64,000 bases of DNA from positions 124,001 through 188,000 of the forward strand of contig CAMPDV010000361.1 in NCBI GenBank assembly GCA_946699065.1, given 5' to 3'. Positions 49,795 through 61,079 of this stretch are shown one piece after another. Positions within the stretch are counted from its first letter, which is position 1. Every line of letters starts with the position of its first letter. A program made the translations under genes and the position numbers. The notes under the pieces were generated by a model. It ran no database searches. It was not told the DNA's origin and saw only the letters and a list, made by a program, of their open reading frames with translations. The DNA comes from Loxodes magnus (Eukaryota > Ciliophora > Karyorelictea > Loxodida > Loxodidae).

Positions 49795-50100
49795 AACATC
49801 TAAGCTTCTCCATATTTGGAATCTTCTTATTAAAATATTATTTAATATTTTGTTGCAAATACACAGTCTTTCTAAAAATAAAATTCATATAAAAATAAAA
49901 AATGTAAACATCGTCAGTCAAAACTTCAACTGTTAGCGAGAGCTTTCTAACATGTTAGGCATATCTCTTTTAAGCTTGTCCACTCTTATTCGTGGCGGCA
50001 TCTAATGTGAGATTACTCGCAATACAGTTATTCACTTTTCCAGATTACCAACAAATTTTAAAATTATGACTTCATGCATATTTAAAATGATATAATAGTC
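49795..50100 (+). ncRNA. structured RNA repeat beta, copy 1 (decayed)
   Basis: Shares with 53985-54250 the strings AGCTTCTCCA, GGAATCTTCTTATTAAA, CGTCAGTCAAA, GTTAGGCATATCTC and CCAGATTACC. The outer closing stem is no longer fully paired. It contains CCACTCTTATTCGTGG, a small hairpin reminiscent of the TCCACTCTTA segment of gamma. Confidence 0.5.
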
Positions 50101-50880
50101 TTAATATTAGTATATGGATATGTTTATTACCAAATTATGTTTATATCTATTTATCTAAATAATTTTAAAAGTGAGAAATTTAAAATTATACATTTAAATT
50201 TAATTATTTGCTTACATTTTTCTGAAGTAATACAATTTAATGTTATTAATCTTTTATTTTGATGATGATAGCAAATTAAAATTAAACTAAAATATATATT
50301 AAGTATTTAAATTAACTTATAGGAATTTAAACAAACTGATACTTAAGTTTATCTCTCATTAACTAGAAAAATCTGAGAAAGAAACAAGGTTTTATATTAA
50401 ATCCAAGACAGGAAGAAGTTAGAAGAAGAAATAAATATACTAGCAATTCAAATTTTACATATAAGCAGAAGGGCGAATTATATTAATGATTAATTAATTA
50501 ATAATTTAACTAAAACTAAATAAAAAGTTAAATACTTTATGGATTAAAGTATAAAATAGCACAAAATTAAAGTTAACATATTAGAAATTAAAATACTTAG
50601 TAAATTATTTTTATAATTGATATTAGAATAATAAATAATAAATTAATTCTAATAAATAAAATGTAATTATTTAAATAATTTTACTAATATCTATAATTAA
50701 TAGAATTTATATTAATTATGATTATATACCATTATCAAAAAATAAGTTTATTTCTATATAAATAGAATATAAAATTTTAATTATTGTACCATCTGTATTT
50801 TTAAAAGCAATTTTTATAGTTTTTTATATATTTAATTACTTATAATGCTACTGAGTATTATTTTAATATCCTAAAATTTT
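50100..50880. other. AT-rich spacer with one ORF1 3' tail
   Basis: At about 50440-50500 a short stretch (CAATTCAAATTTTAC ... GGGCGAATTA ... TAATGATTAAT) matches the 3' end of the ORF1 element at 51740-52400, so a truncated tail lies here. The rest is featureless. Confidence 0.45.
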
Positions 50881-50884
50881 ATAA

Positions 50885-51470
50885 AAGAAAGAAAAAGGTA
50901 GAACGCTACAAGAAGAAGGTAGAGAAACCAAAGCAATAAAAAGAAAGCATGAAAAACTAGGCAGTGCATAAATTTTACTTTGGATGAAGCAATAAGCATT
51001 AGTTAACTAGTATTGATGAGCTTCAATCTTCAGAAAAAGTCTAAATTGAAAGTAACAAAAAATAATTCTAAAACAGAAGCAAGAAAATATATAGAATTAA
51101 TCGAAATTGATGATTTAAGAAAAAGATGCTTTTGGACCATCTAGTGGGATTAGAGCAATTAAATCGCCTAATTTGACGAAAGAGTCGAAAAAAAGCATGA
51201 GAACTTAAAGTTCTGAAAAGCACGATTAAAAGAAAAAAAGGAAGTTTCGCACAAAATAGAAATATAAAAAGAAACAATCCTAATCCATCAGTAAAAGGTG
51301 CTTTAAATTTGCCAAGAAGAAATGTTAATACTGCGGAAGTTGCTCACATCTCTTTAGGATTTGTTAGAGATTTAAATTTTATAAAGAAATTGCTGAAAAG
51401 ATTAGTACCGTGAAAAAGAGTCAGATCGAAAAATAAAGACCATTTTGAAAGATAAACTAAAATAAATTAG
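50885..51470 (+). pseudogene. LINE ORF1 protein, CCHC knuckle
   Basis: K/E-rich frames lead to the knuckle CQYCGSCSHLFRIC (CX2CX4HX4C, about 51320-51365), then QRFKFYKEIAEK and a TGA near 51449. The upstream part changes frame at least twice (near 51110 and 51210). Same ORF1 family as its neighbour at 51740 by knuckle form and position. No reverse transcriptase follows. Confidence 0.65.
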
Positions 51471-51739
51471 CATAGTGTTCTATAACTCAACTGAAACGTC
51501 AAAAAAGTGAATAGACTAATTGAATAGAGAGAATAGAGGCGAATCAAGAAGAATGGGGATTGAAAACCTTTCAGACTTAAATATTTTGTTAAATTAAGGA
51601 TTAAATAAATAAAACATAAATAATTTATTAATTTATAAATTAAATAAATAGAAAATTGCTAAACTAAAATTTTAAATTATTAATAAAAGTAAATTTGAGT
51701 CTAAAGCTAATTAAAAGAAATTTAGACAATGCTGAAATA

Positions 51740-52400
51740 GAATAAATTTACTCTTAGTAGATGAGACAGCTGATTCATCAACTTATTAGAAACATAAAAA
51801 AACTCGAAGAGGAGTTAAACTCCCAAAAAGAAGAGATATTTGTATTAAGTCAGGATTTGATAAATCATGAAGATGATGATGAAGAAGTCCATATAGTAGA
51901 CCGAAAAGCTAAAGTCGGAGTTTATGAGCAAATTGCAAGTTTAGAGAATTATATTTGAATAATGCAAGAGCAAGATGAGAAAAACGGAGTAAAATTAGAT
52001 TAAAGACTCAAATTAATAGAAGAAAACCTGTAGAAACCTTCGTAAGGAACTCCAATGGAAATAGAGAAGCAAGAAAAGACATTTCCTAGAGCAAGAGAAA
52101 GATGTTACATTTGCAACAGCATTTGACATTTATGACGGAAATGTCCCCAATAGAAAAAAATAAGAATGAATATCTGGAGAAATGCTAACTAATAACAACT
52201 GAAGTAACGAGTGACGGAATTCTTCTCATCGAGAAATGGAAAATTCTAGAAAAAAAATTCTCAACTCAGATTATATAAAGGAGAGAAGTCAAGGAAAAAT
52301 GACAATGTAAGGACAGAACATGCAGGAACGGAGATTTTATACATTTCAAACTTCAATTAAATCGGAAGGCGAACAGTTATTTTAATGATTAATGATTTAT
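51740..52400 (+). CDS. LINE ORF1 protein, CCHC knuckle (short element)
   Basis: ATG at 51761 (MRQLIHQL). Residues 1-65 form a likely coiled coil followed by the acidic HEDDDEEVHIVD. After a TGA at 51956 the same frame continues through GTPMEIEKQE, the PMEIE-type motif, to the knuckle CYICNSIWHLWRKC. Both W there are TGA. The frame stays open to about 52400. The 3' end recurs at 50460. No ORF2 follows, so this may be a third ORF1-only element. Confidence 0.7.
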
Positions 52401-53875
52401 ATTAATTAATATTTGATTACAATTAATATAAATTATCAATAAAATATTATTTTAACATATTAAAAAATGCAGATGCTATATTTTTTTTCTTTATTTACAA
52501 TAAAAATTTTAATATTTGAATATAAAATATAATCAAGATATAAATTTTATTATCTATAAATATTTTTAAAATTATTAAAATAGCTTAAAATTTTACCTTA
52601 GAGGTAATTTTTAATTTCAAACTATTATAACAAATATATTTGTTTAATATCAAAAATAAAAAATTTATTTTTCTACAATAAATTTTACTTTCATATAAGT
52701 TTATTTTTCTAACCTAAGTATTTAATTTTATAATTATAATTATAATTATTTTGCTCAAATTAATTAATTATAAATACAATTTAATTTATATCTGAAAACC
52801 TTTTGCTCTAAATAAAATTTATATTTCATATACTAGTTTAATTTTAACTACTCTTTACTATGAAAAGATATTTCTTTTACTTATTTAAAATAAAATAATT
52901 TATTAGTTCTAATAAGTAAATCTTCTATAATTTCGATGTATTGTAGATAATCTAAAATTTTTAAATTTTCAAAGATAAAATTATTTTAATATTTGATTTG
53001 TTAAAATAATTTACTATGATATAACGAAAGGAATTAAAATGATAACTAGAGTTAAGATTTAATTAATGTAGCATTTATAGAACCTAATTACAAATTCTAA
53101 TTAGCTAAAGAAGTTAAAAATGTATTTACTTTTAATTAATTAATAAATCTAATAAACTTCTAATTAATTTAGTGCTTTAATAACTGAAAATATATTATAT
53201 TGACGTTAATATATAACTTAGTAATTTTAAATAAGTGAATTGAATATATTAATAATTAGCTAATAAGTATTTAAATATTATGTATATTAAATTATAAACT
53301 AAACGAATTAAAATTATATTCTTAAACTTTAAATTACTTAAATGCTAATAATCTACAACTTTTATAAACTATAACTTATTAATATAATAATTGAAATGCA
53401 AGTGAAGAAACTATGCTAATACTGCTTATATCCATTTAACTTAGCAAGTGCAGTAAAAGAAAATAACTTAGTTATAATAAATAATTAGCTAATAGTTAGC
53501 ACTTATAAGATTGATTATTTAATATAGAAACAGAATAAATTAAAGAAGTTAAAATAAATGTATTAATTCCAAAATTTAGTAGAAGTATTAATTTCCTTTT
53601 GAAATAGCAATTTAGAAATTAGTAGCAGATAAAAGAGAGGAAAATATATATTAATTTAGAGGAGTAAATTAAAAAAGTTATAAATGATATATGAAAGTAT
53701 AATATATAGAATGATACATGAAACTAGTATTATTTCAATATTCTTGAAGTTCTTTGTTTTCCGTTAGTGTTATTAGAACCTGTTATTAATGAAGGAGGAA
53801 TAAAAAATTGAATTAAAATATAATATTCCAGAAAAATATATAAAAGAAGGATGAATAAAAATAAATAAATAAAAA
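52400..53875. other. 1.5 kb AT-rich spacer
   Basis: No feature recognised. Confidence 0.5.
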
Positions 53876-53880
53876 TGATT

Positions 53881-53918
53881 ATAGAGCGCGTAGCATCTCA
53901 TTGGCACGCAGCTCTTTC
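53881..53918 (+). repeat. GC-rich hairpin head, copy 4
   Basis: AGAGCGCG...CACGCAGCTCT arms, followed by CAATATTAATATTTAA as at 960. It precedes the beta repeat by about 65 bp. Confidence 0.7.
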
Positions 53919-53984
53919 AATATTAATATTTAATATTAAGAAAATGTTCTCATGTTTCTTGTTAAAATTCTAGAGGTCCAATGA

Positions 53985-54250
53985 ATCATATCAGCTTCTC
54001 CAAATGGGAAATCTTCTTATTAAAAATTATTCTTAAATCTTGAGTCGAATGCTTCAGTCTTCTTGAATAAAGTCCAAATAAGCATTAGTTATTAAGTCGG
54101 TAATTAGAAGGCCCGTCAGTCAAACTTTCATACTGCTAGAGAGAACCCTCGGGGTAAGTTAGGTATGTCTCAATGCAGTATACACTGCACCAGATTACCT
54201 AATAGTTTGGCTGACGCAGCCGACATCCATTTTATATGATATATAATAAG
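53985..54250 (+). ncRNA. structured RNA repeat beta, copy 2
   Basis: The core 54114-54216 is closed by a 12-bp stem, CGTCAGTCAAAC with GTTTGGCTGACG (one G-U). Inside are ACCC/GGGT around a TCG loop (54145-54155), TTAGGTA with TACCTAA (54159-54202), and within that TGCAGT/ACTGCA (54174-54189). Such nested pairing in AT-rich DNA suggests a structured RNA. Class not recognised. Gamma copy 3 follows 30 bp downstream, so the two may be parts of one element. Confidence 0.6.
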
Positions 54251-54281
54251 TAGAATTAAAACATAGATCACATAATTGAAA

Positions 54282-54562
54282 AGATGGTGGGAGCTGAGAA
54301 TTACCTTCGTGACAACACTTTCTGGTTTTATGGCTAGGAACAAGTTCCTTTCCTGTCGCTGAGAAAGTCCCTGGTCAGAGTCATTTTCTGAAAGGAACAC
54401 TGTCTTTGAGATTATCCGCTCTTGGCAGGGACTTGAAGCCTGGCTGCTCATAGCGATGAAGCTCCCTAGCAGCTGTGCCTGGAGCACAACAGGATATCCC
54501 CGTTATTCCATAAAAAGAGAGTGTCGGGTCGTGCAATCGGAAAGGAGTTTCCGGTCCAAAAT
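54282..54562 (+). ncRNA. structured RNA repeat gamma, copy 3
   Basis: About 80% like 16033-16320 by eye. Helices with changed yet paired bases: TGTGC/GCACA (54474-54488), TCAT/ATGA around AGCG (54448-54459), and TCGGAAA/TTTCCGG (54537-54554). The minus-strand open frame here was judged a shadow. Confidence 0.65.
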
Positions 54563-55650
54563 TTTTTTTATTTGAAATTGATTAATTAAAGCATAATTCA
54601 TATAATTTATCAGGATTTAGAACTCAAAGATATATTTGATTATTCTTTTATTCTAGATTTATCAAACCTTTTAGTGTTTAGAATAGATGTAGAAAATTTG
54701 AACTACAAGAATATAAGAATAGTATTAAGAGAGAAAACTAAATATTTAAGTATTTTTATGATTAAAAAGTATTTAAAAATAGCAATTTAGATATAATAAA
54801 TAGATAAAAAATGTTAATTACATATTAATATTTTGACTGAATTATTATAGGCGAACTTTTAGAAGCTGAATTACTTTCATCCATGCTAAACTCTACTTTA
54901 ATCAATAAATTTAGTTTTAAGTTGTTCAAATATTTATTGATAGTAATTGATGAATACTCCTACTGTTTCTCTAAAGAAATTATAATGCTTGAAGTAAATT
55001 TTTTATTGTATTTAAACTTTTTTTTTCAATTTTAATCTTGTCTGTTTGAGGTTAGTTTTTTAATTGATAATTTAAATTCTTCTTTAATTTTCTATGGATT
55101 TGTTGCTATGTTTTTACTACTAATATAAATTTGGAAGTTAAAGTTTCATCTTAAAAATAAACTTAACTTATCAAGCCTTTATTTTCCTTTCTTTATCTTA
55201 CAAAAGTTGCCTAAAATTTATTTTTTCGTCTTCAGGATCTATTTTTCTGTATTCATTTTCTCAATTAAGTAATGGGGCTGAATAATGTTTTGCTCATGGA
55301 GTTTCTCATGCTTCTTTAGTTTGTTATGAAATTCAGTATTTCTCAATCCTTAACAGGAATAGATTTATCTTTTTGAATTTTTGGTTATTGTTAGTTAACT
55401 GAGACTTAAGATTGATCAATTAGATAAGAATTTAAAGTTTAAATTTCCGGGTTTTTTTACCACTTTTTTGTGCAGAGCATGTATAAAATACTTATATTTT
55501 AAAATAAAAAAATGATTTTAGCAGTAAAATTTGTATATAAAAAGTAAATACTAAAATATAGCAAAACTATAATATATAAGAAATAAAAATTATTAATAGC
55601 ATATTGATTACAATATGTATCATTTATTAATAAATAACTTTTATTATATA
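54562..55650. other. AT-rich, weak minus-strand coding signal
   Basis: Minus strand about 55390-55170 reads a charged frame (NKLKKHEKLHEQN, LIEKMNTEKQILKTKKQ) between TGA codons. No domain; possibly an old ORF1 remnant. The rest is spacer. Confidence 0.3.
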
Positions 55651-55942
55651 TTTTTTAATTACTATTCTTTTTATAGCTTTATTTTAAATAAAATAAGCGA
55701 AAATTTAGACTAAATTTAATTATAATACTTTTTTTTCTAGATTATTTAATATTTTTAATGTTAATGATACAATATTAGCATAAAGTTAATTATTAGGAAT
55801 AAATATAAAAATAAATAAAGGTAACTAAAAATAAATAGCAATATTTTCAATTATTAATTAGATTTTAGAATAAGAATATTTAAAATTATTAAATTAAATA
55901 TATTTTAGGCACTTTAGTTATTGTTTTTATTATAAAATAAAA

Positions 55943-56640
55943 TGGCTCCTAAGAAATAATCGATTATTAGATTCTTGCTTCTTCTGAAAATACCAGCATC
56001 TTCTAAAGATGTGTCCAACCTTTTAGCAATAAAAACATCTTGTTTTACAATATTTCGAGTTATGTCCTATTTTTAAGCATTTTTAGCATTTTTGGAATTT
56101 TAAAAAATTGACAATTTTTTTCCGATCCGAAAAAGAATTTAAATTTTGTCCTTCTATTACCATAGGATCATTATTAAGATTAGAATTGTATGATCTATTA
56201 ATTTCTATTATTTTTTGCTCCGTTTTTTCCAGTTTTTAATTACCTTACAACATCAAGGCTTTAGTGCTTATTTCCGTTTTCAACCCTTAATTTTCGTTTT
56301 ATAATTATTGCACAGTAAAAGTTAGAGAATCCAATCGTTAAATCAAGTCTAGAAGTGATTGTTGTATTGTTTGTTATCCGCTTCTAGGGAGTATATTTCG
56401 ATTAGAGAGTTTTATTGTTCGATTTCCTGTTAATTTTTGGTTGAAAGATATGAAATAATATAACAAAATTATACTGTTCTCCAGAAGGAAGAATTTACAT
56501 GAAAAATTATATGGTGGAGATTAATTACTATTGGATATAGTAAATGCTCAAAAAAGAAGGACGAGGGAGATGTTGGGACCTAATTGAGATTGAAGAAAAA
56601 TTCTTAAGATCAAGAAAGGTTAAATCTGTACAACACGATA
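55943..56640 (+). pseudogene. LINE ORF1 with internal inverted segment (locus Q)
   Basis: Starts MAPKKQ like P, but from about 55960 to 56441 the sequence is the reverse complement of P 27196-27677. Normal orientation resumes at TTGAAAGATATG and continues through LYCSPEG. Within the flipped part, read on the minus strand, both knuckles are intact, including CFYCQKVGHIFRRC. The inversion disrupts the plus-strand ORF1. Confidence 0.8.
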
Positions 56641-57099
56641 TACAATAGAAGAAGCAAGCTCTGAAGAAGACCTGATCGATTCATTTACATCTTAAAACTC
56701 CTAAACTAATTAGTGGCAAACCAAATAAAGGTGAAGTCACTTTAATAAATTATGTTATGTTATTTTATGAATGGTAAATTTTTAATTTATTTTTATAACA
56801 TGACTGATTTATTTCCTTCTTTTATATTTTAGTATCTGAGGATTTTTTTGTTTGATTTTATTTAGAAACGGATATGATTTTTTTATGTTTTCAATGATAT
56901 TTTTGAATTTTTAAATGCAAATATTTTATCTCTAAACAAAACAGAATTAGAATATAAATTAAGATATTAATTACAACTTAAACTCCTAAGAATAGCCTTA
57001 ATAACAGACTAAGTAAGTTTAAATTAAGATTATAATATCTATTATTTTTAATAATAATATGCTAAATTAAAGTGTTCGTATCTCCGGAGGATTTTAAAC

Positions 57100-57863
57100 C
57101 CCTTCAATATAAACCTCCATAGTTCGTTCCTTGAGGTTTAAAATAGAAGTTCGAGAATCCTAGTTTTTTTTAATTCTGGCACTCCCTTGAAAAAGTCTCC
57201 TTCTAAATAGTCTTCCATCCTTATCTACATAAATTCTTAACAGTTCTCTCCAAATCTCTTCACTGTTTCTTATCTGTTTAAACAAATATATCTTGCATCT
57301 CTCGTATGTGTGAAATCTTAATTTGCAGAGGTAGCACTGTTTGACGATCCTTCTGTGAGGTGTTATCTCTATGGGTTAATATATTCTAGTTTCATTTTAT
57401 TTTTAGCTAAGGTTAAATTCTTTTTTCTCTCAAAAGTTTCACTTCGATTTCCTATTTCGTTAATCTTTCTTCATTGCTTTAACTTATCTATAGTAATTTT
57501 TGGTTTTCTTTCTTTAATATTTAAACTTCTTCTTATAGGTTACGGATAGATTTCATAATTTATTCTATTATTAGCTATTCATCATTTTTTTATTTCTACA
57601 TTATTTTTAGTTACCACTTTTCATGTAATTGCTTGATCGTGGCTATGGGAGTAAAAAGTCTCGCTTGCTTTAGTCAGTTTCTGTTGATTTAATTTCTTAT
57701 TCAATTTAAGATTATCTTTATTTTTCTAAATATGGGGTTAAAGAGCCTAAGAAAATTATTATGTTATTAAAGAAGACATGGTAGAAGAAGAATTAGCAAT
57801 CTCTGGTTTTCTTTCCTTTTTCTATGGAGCTGGAAAAAAACCCTTCTTGAGGGCTTGTGCCAT
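57100..57863 (-). CDS. LINE ORF1 protein, minus strand (locus Q)
   Basis: ATG at 57863. Counterpart of 28386-29096, with an intact knuckle CYLCKLRFHTYERC (about 57340-57300). The frame reads past the site where P stops because CGA is kept. In-frame TGA codons remain. Better preserved than P in the knuckle. Confidence 0.62.
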
Positions 57864-58281
57864 TTTATTTGAAAAATGTATTAGATAGGTAAATTGAAAT
57901 GAATTATGAATGATATTTTGATATTAATATAATTATATTGGAGTAAAATATTTATGACTATAGTAATAAAAACTAGTATTTAAATTTTGGATATGGCTAC
58001 ATATTATAGTATTTACTATTATATTCTGTTTCAACTATGGTAATAAATAGCGTATTTATGATTTGATTGTTTTTAGTTACTAATAAAGACTAATTTAGAT
58101 AATTTAAAGGAAAAATGTAAATATTATGCATTTGATTAATAATTTATAATATATTTACTAAGTTATCAGCTTATAGTTTTAAAGTTTATTTTAAGTTTTG
58201 TAAATTTTGCTTATTAGCTAGTATTTCTTCAATACTATCATTATAATGGATTTAATTAATTATTATATTTAATTGATTAGT

Positions 58282-58740
58282 TATAGAATTAAAGTCACTT
58301 TTCTTTACTCAAAAGTATTTTCTCAATAACTTATAAAGTAAGAGTTAATCAAATAGGCTAATATAGCTAAAATATTTTCTTAAGTTTAAAGAAATTATTC
58401 ATGTTCTTACCTTTTAATTAGATATTAAATAGTAAGATAATTACAGTTTAATGGTGAAAACATATCTGTTTGCTATTCAAATTACCTTTATTTATTTAGT
58501 CCATGAAAATGTTAAATTTTTCAATCCATTATCTCCTTTTTGTTATCTTATGTTAGTATACAATATTTTCTTTATCTCATTAAATTTATTTTTGATACTT
58601 TTTTAATTCATTTCTTAAACGTTTCTTTTAAGTATTAGCAACATATCCACAACTTAATTTAACTTCTTATTTTTCCTATATCATTATCTACCTTAACCAG
58701 CTTCAAAGAATATGTAGCTCATTGTGAAGCTTTTCCAATA
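58282..58740. other. AT-rich spacer
   Basis: No feature recognised. Confidence 0.45.
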
Positions 58741-60295
58741 TTTTTCCAATTTTCAGTTTTTAGTAATATAACCTTCTTACTTATGATCTATATCTGCTAT
58801 TTTAACAATTAATAGATATCATCTAGTATTCTTTCCTAAACAATTCTTATGCTAATTATGCTATTAGTCCCTTAAAAAATAGTCTTAAACTTTCTTTTGT
58901 AGTAATCTAGGTTGGATCTTATGCTGAATTATTGCATTATAGTTTTAATTAATTCTAATAGCTACTATCCTACTGGATTTAGTTTATTTGCTACAAATTA
59001 TGTATATGTGCATTAAATCTCATACTATACTTATAAACTTAAATTGCTTTTAATTAGGCTTTCATAGAAACCGATTCATTATTCCTCAAGTAGGCGCATA
59101 TACATTAAGTAAGATTCATACAAATTACAATCCTTCCAGTATTTCATTTTATTCCATTTACTTCATACTCTCTCCATATCAATTCTTCTTTAATATATAA
59201 AGCCACTCCTTTACTAAGTCTAGTTCCATTATTCCTTTATTTCAAGCATATCTTTAATTCAATCTATAAACACTTCTTGAGTCACCATAATATATCTTTT
59301 TCAAGCATTCATTTACATAACTCTTCTTTGTTCGACTTTATTCCTCTTATATTATCAGTTCTTATGTTAATTTCAAATATTCACATTTTCTTTATCTTCA
59401 TTGTTTGATTCTTTAGTATCATCAATTTAGCTTAGTCTTTTTCAAAACCAAATTACTCTAATGTTTGTATTTATGTTCAGGTTTTATGTATCCTATCTTT
59501 TCTCATATTATTTCTTGTTTATTATTCAAAGTAATTGCATCAGTTATCAAAATAGCTAGTTACTTATTGAACTTTATTTTTTAAAAAAGTTCTACAATTC
59601 CATTTTTTCTCTCATGATGTAAAACTTTGGCTTTTCCATATATCTAAGTAGAAGAAATCATTTTATCTCAGCATTTATTCAGTTAAATAATCTTTTATTA
59701 TTCTATCAATTGTTGCCTATCTCGCGTATAATTATTTAAGCAATTTTATACTTTAGGATCCAAGTTTTTGCATGCTATTCTTCTTTATAATTTCTTTAAC
59801 GTTTCTTTAGTTTTTCTATTTTTATTTATATATCTTTTATTTCAGTGTGTTATTTCTTCTTACATATTCTACCACTTTTTTTGATATTCCAATATAACTG
59901 AATATTAGCTTGATTGATTTTTATCTTCTTTATTACTTAGTACTGTGTCTTATTTTTTGACAGTTTACATATCCTCATATTACCAATTAATTTAACTTTA
60001 CAAGTAATCTTTTTTCTTCTAGCCAAGTAGGAATTTTTTTTGGATAAGTGGTTCGAATATTTCTATGTACATAGTTGTTCTACAATCAAGTCCTATTATT
60101 CCTTTTATTTTAAGCAAAACTGTTTTTTTTATATTTCCGAAGTCTTTTAACTATTTTTCTGTTTGAGTTAAGCAGTTATCTAACCTAAAGAGTATTTTAT
60201 TAGTTCATTATATTTTCTTTTCTCCATCCTTAAAACTTAATTTGGATGTTGCTGAGTAGTTCTTACTGGTTTATCATATTAATCTCGAAATTTAT
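58740..60295 (-). pseudogene. LINE endonuclease and ORF remnant, unit C left arm
   Basis: Aligns with 38300-41040 of unit B with many small deletions and without the knuckle segment. It keeps the start MEKPKF (about 59640) and the ATGTGCATTAAATCTCATA stretch that encodes FNAHI on the minus strand (about 59000). Heavily decayed. Confidence 0.6.
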
Positions 60296-60299
60296 TATA

Positions 60300-61070
60300 T
60301 AAAAAAATGGTCCCGAAAAAGTAATCACCTATCTAGCAAAACTCAAAATGATTACTTAATCGATCTGGAATTTCTCTTAAGTGAGAACTAAAAGCTATAA
60401 TATTCGTTTCAAGAGCCAAAAAGAAATATAATAGTCCTATAGGAAAGCATCACTGGAATTCACATCAATAGTAATGAGATCGAATAGCAACTTAATCTTA
60501 TTCCTTCGACTGAACAAATTAATTAGAGAATTTAAGCGACCGGAGCAAAAATAGAGTTTTTCCAATAATATAATCTACAAATTTGCGAAAAATGGATTTC
60601 TTAGAACATGCAAAATCAAGGAAACGTTCCGATGGACATAGAAGCAAAAGATCCATAGTAATTTATTATCAGGAAAATAAAATTGAATGCTGATACTGTA
60701 AAAAAATGGGACAAAAGATAAGAGACTGTTGGTAGTTATTAAAAAAAAAGAATACAAAAGCCAAAAATAAGGGTATAATTTAAAAAAGTTGTGAAACACG
60801 CAAGATGGCAGAATATTCAGAAAAAATGATTGTAAATCACTTAGAATGCCACTTAAATTCAAGCGGTTGTAAGTAATTTTAACAGAATTTGGTTAGGATT
60901 CGACACAGAAGAGATACTGAGAAAGAAAAGATTCATATTTGTCAAGAGAGATGATAACGAAGATCGGAAAAAATTTAAAGTAGAAGGTGAATTTTATTAA
61001 ACTTAACAAAAAATTTGATTTGTGGCAATACTAATAATGTTGAAATTAAGATAATCTATTATATTATCTT
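60300..61070 (+). mobile_element. ORF1-only retroposon inserted in unit C
   Basis: Units A (about 6480) and B (about 41040) run from AATCTCGAAA through a short A/T stretch directly to TTTTTATCG.GAG. Unit C has about 780 bp inserted here. TATTATA occurs on both sides as a possible target duplication. The body is a single ORF1 that begins right after an A-run, as in the element at 25709. Confidence 0.7.
60307..61000 (+). CDS. LINE ORF1 protein in the unit C insertion
   Basis: Starts MVPKKQSP, the shared ORF1 N-terminus. Frame changes occur in the first half. VPMDIEAK precedes the knuckle CWYCKKMGQKIRDCW (about 60690-60735), in which the W is TGA and Gln replaces the His. K-rich C-terminal part; no reverse transcriptase follows. 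Broken. Confidence 0.65.
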
Positions 61071-61079
61071 ATCTTGAGA

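Larger units (their letters stand above)
55655..58282. repeat. duplicated locus Q
   Basis: Matches locus P (25470-29512) but lacks P's two insertions and carries a flipped ORF1 segment (about 55960-56441). Its minus-strand ORF1 keeps residues that P has lost. Confidence 0.8.

Noticed and set aside
54170..54487. Minus-strand open frame of 105 codons over gamma copy 3
   Set aside because: Gamma copy 2 has many replacement changes and a TGA in that frame, while RNA helices are kept, so RNA rather than protein is favoured.
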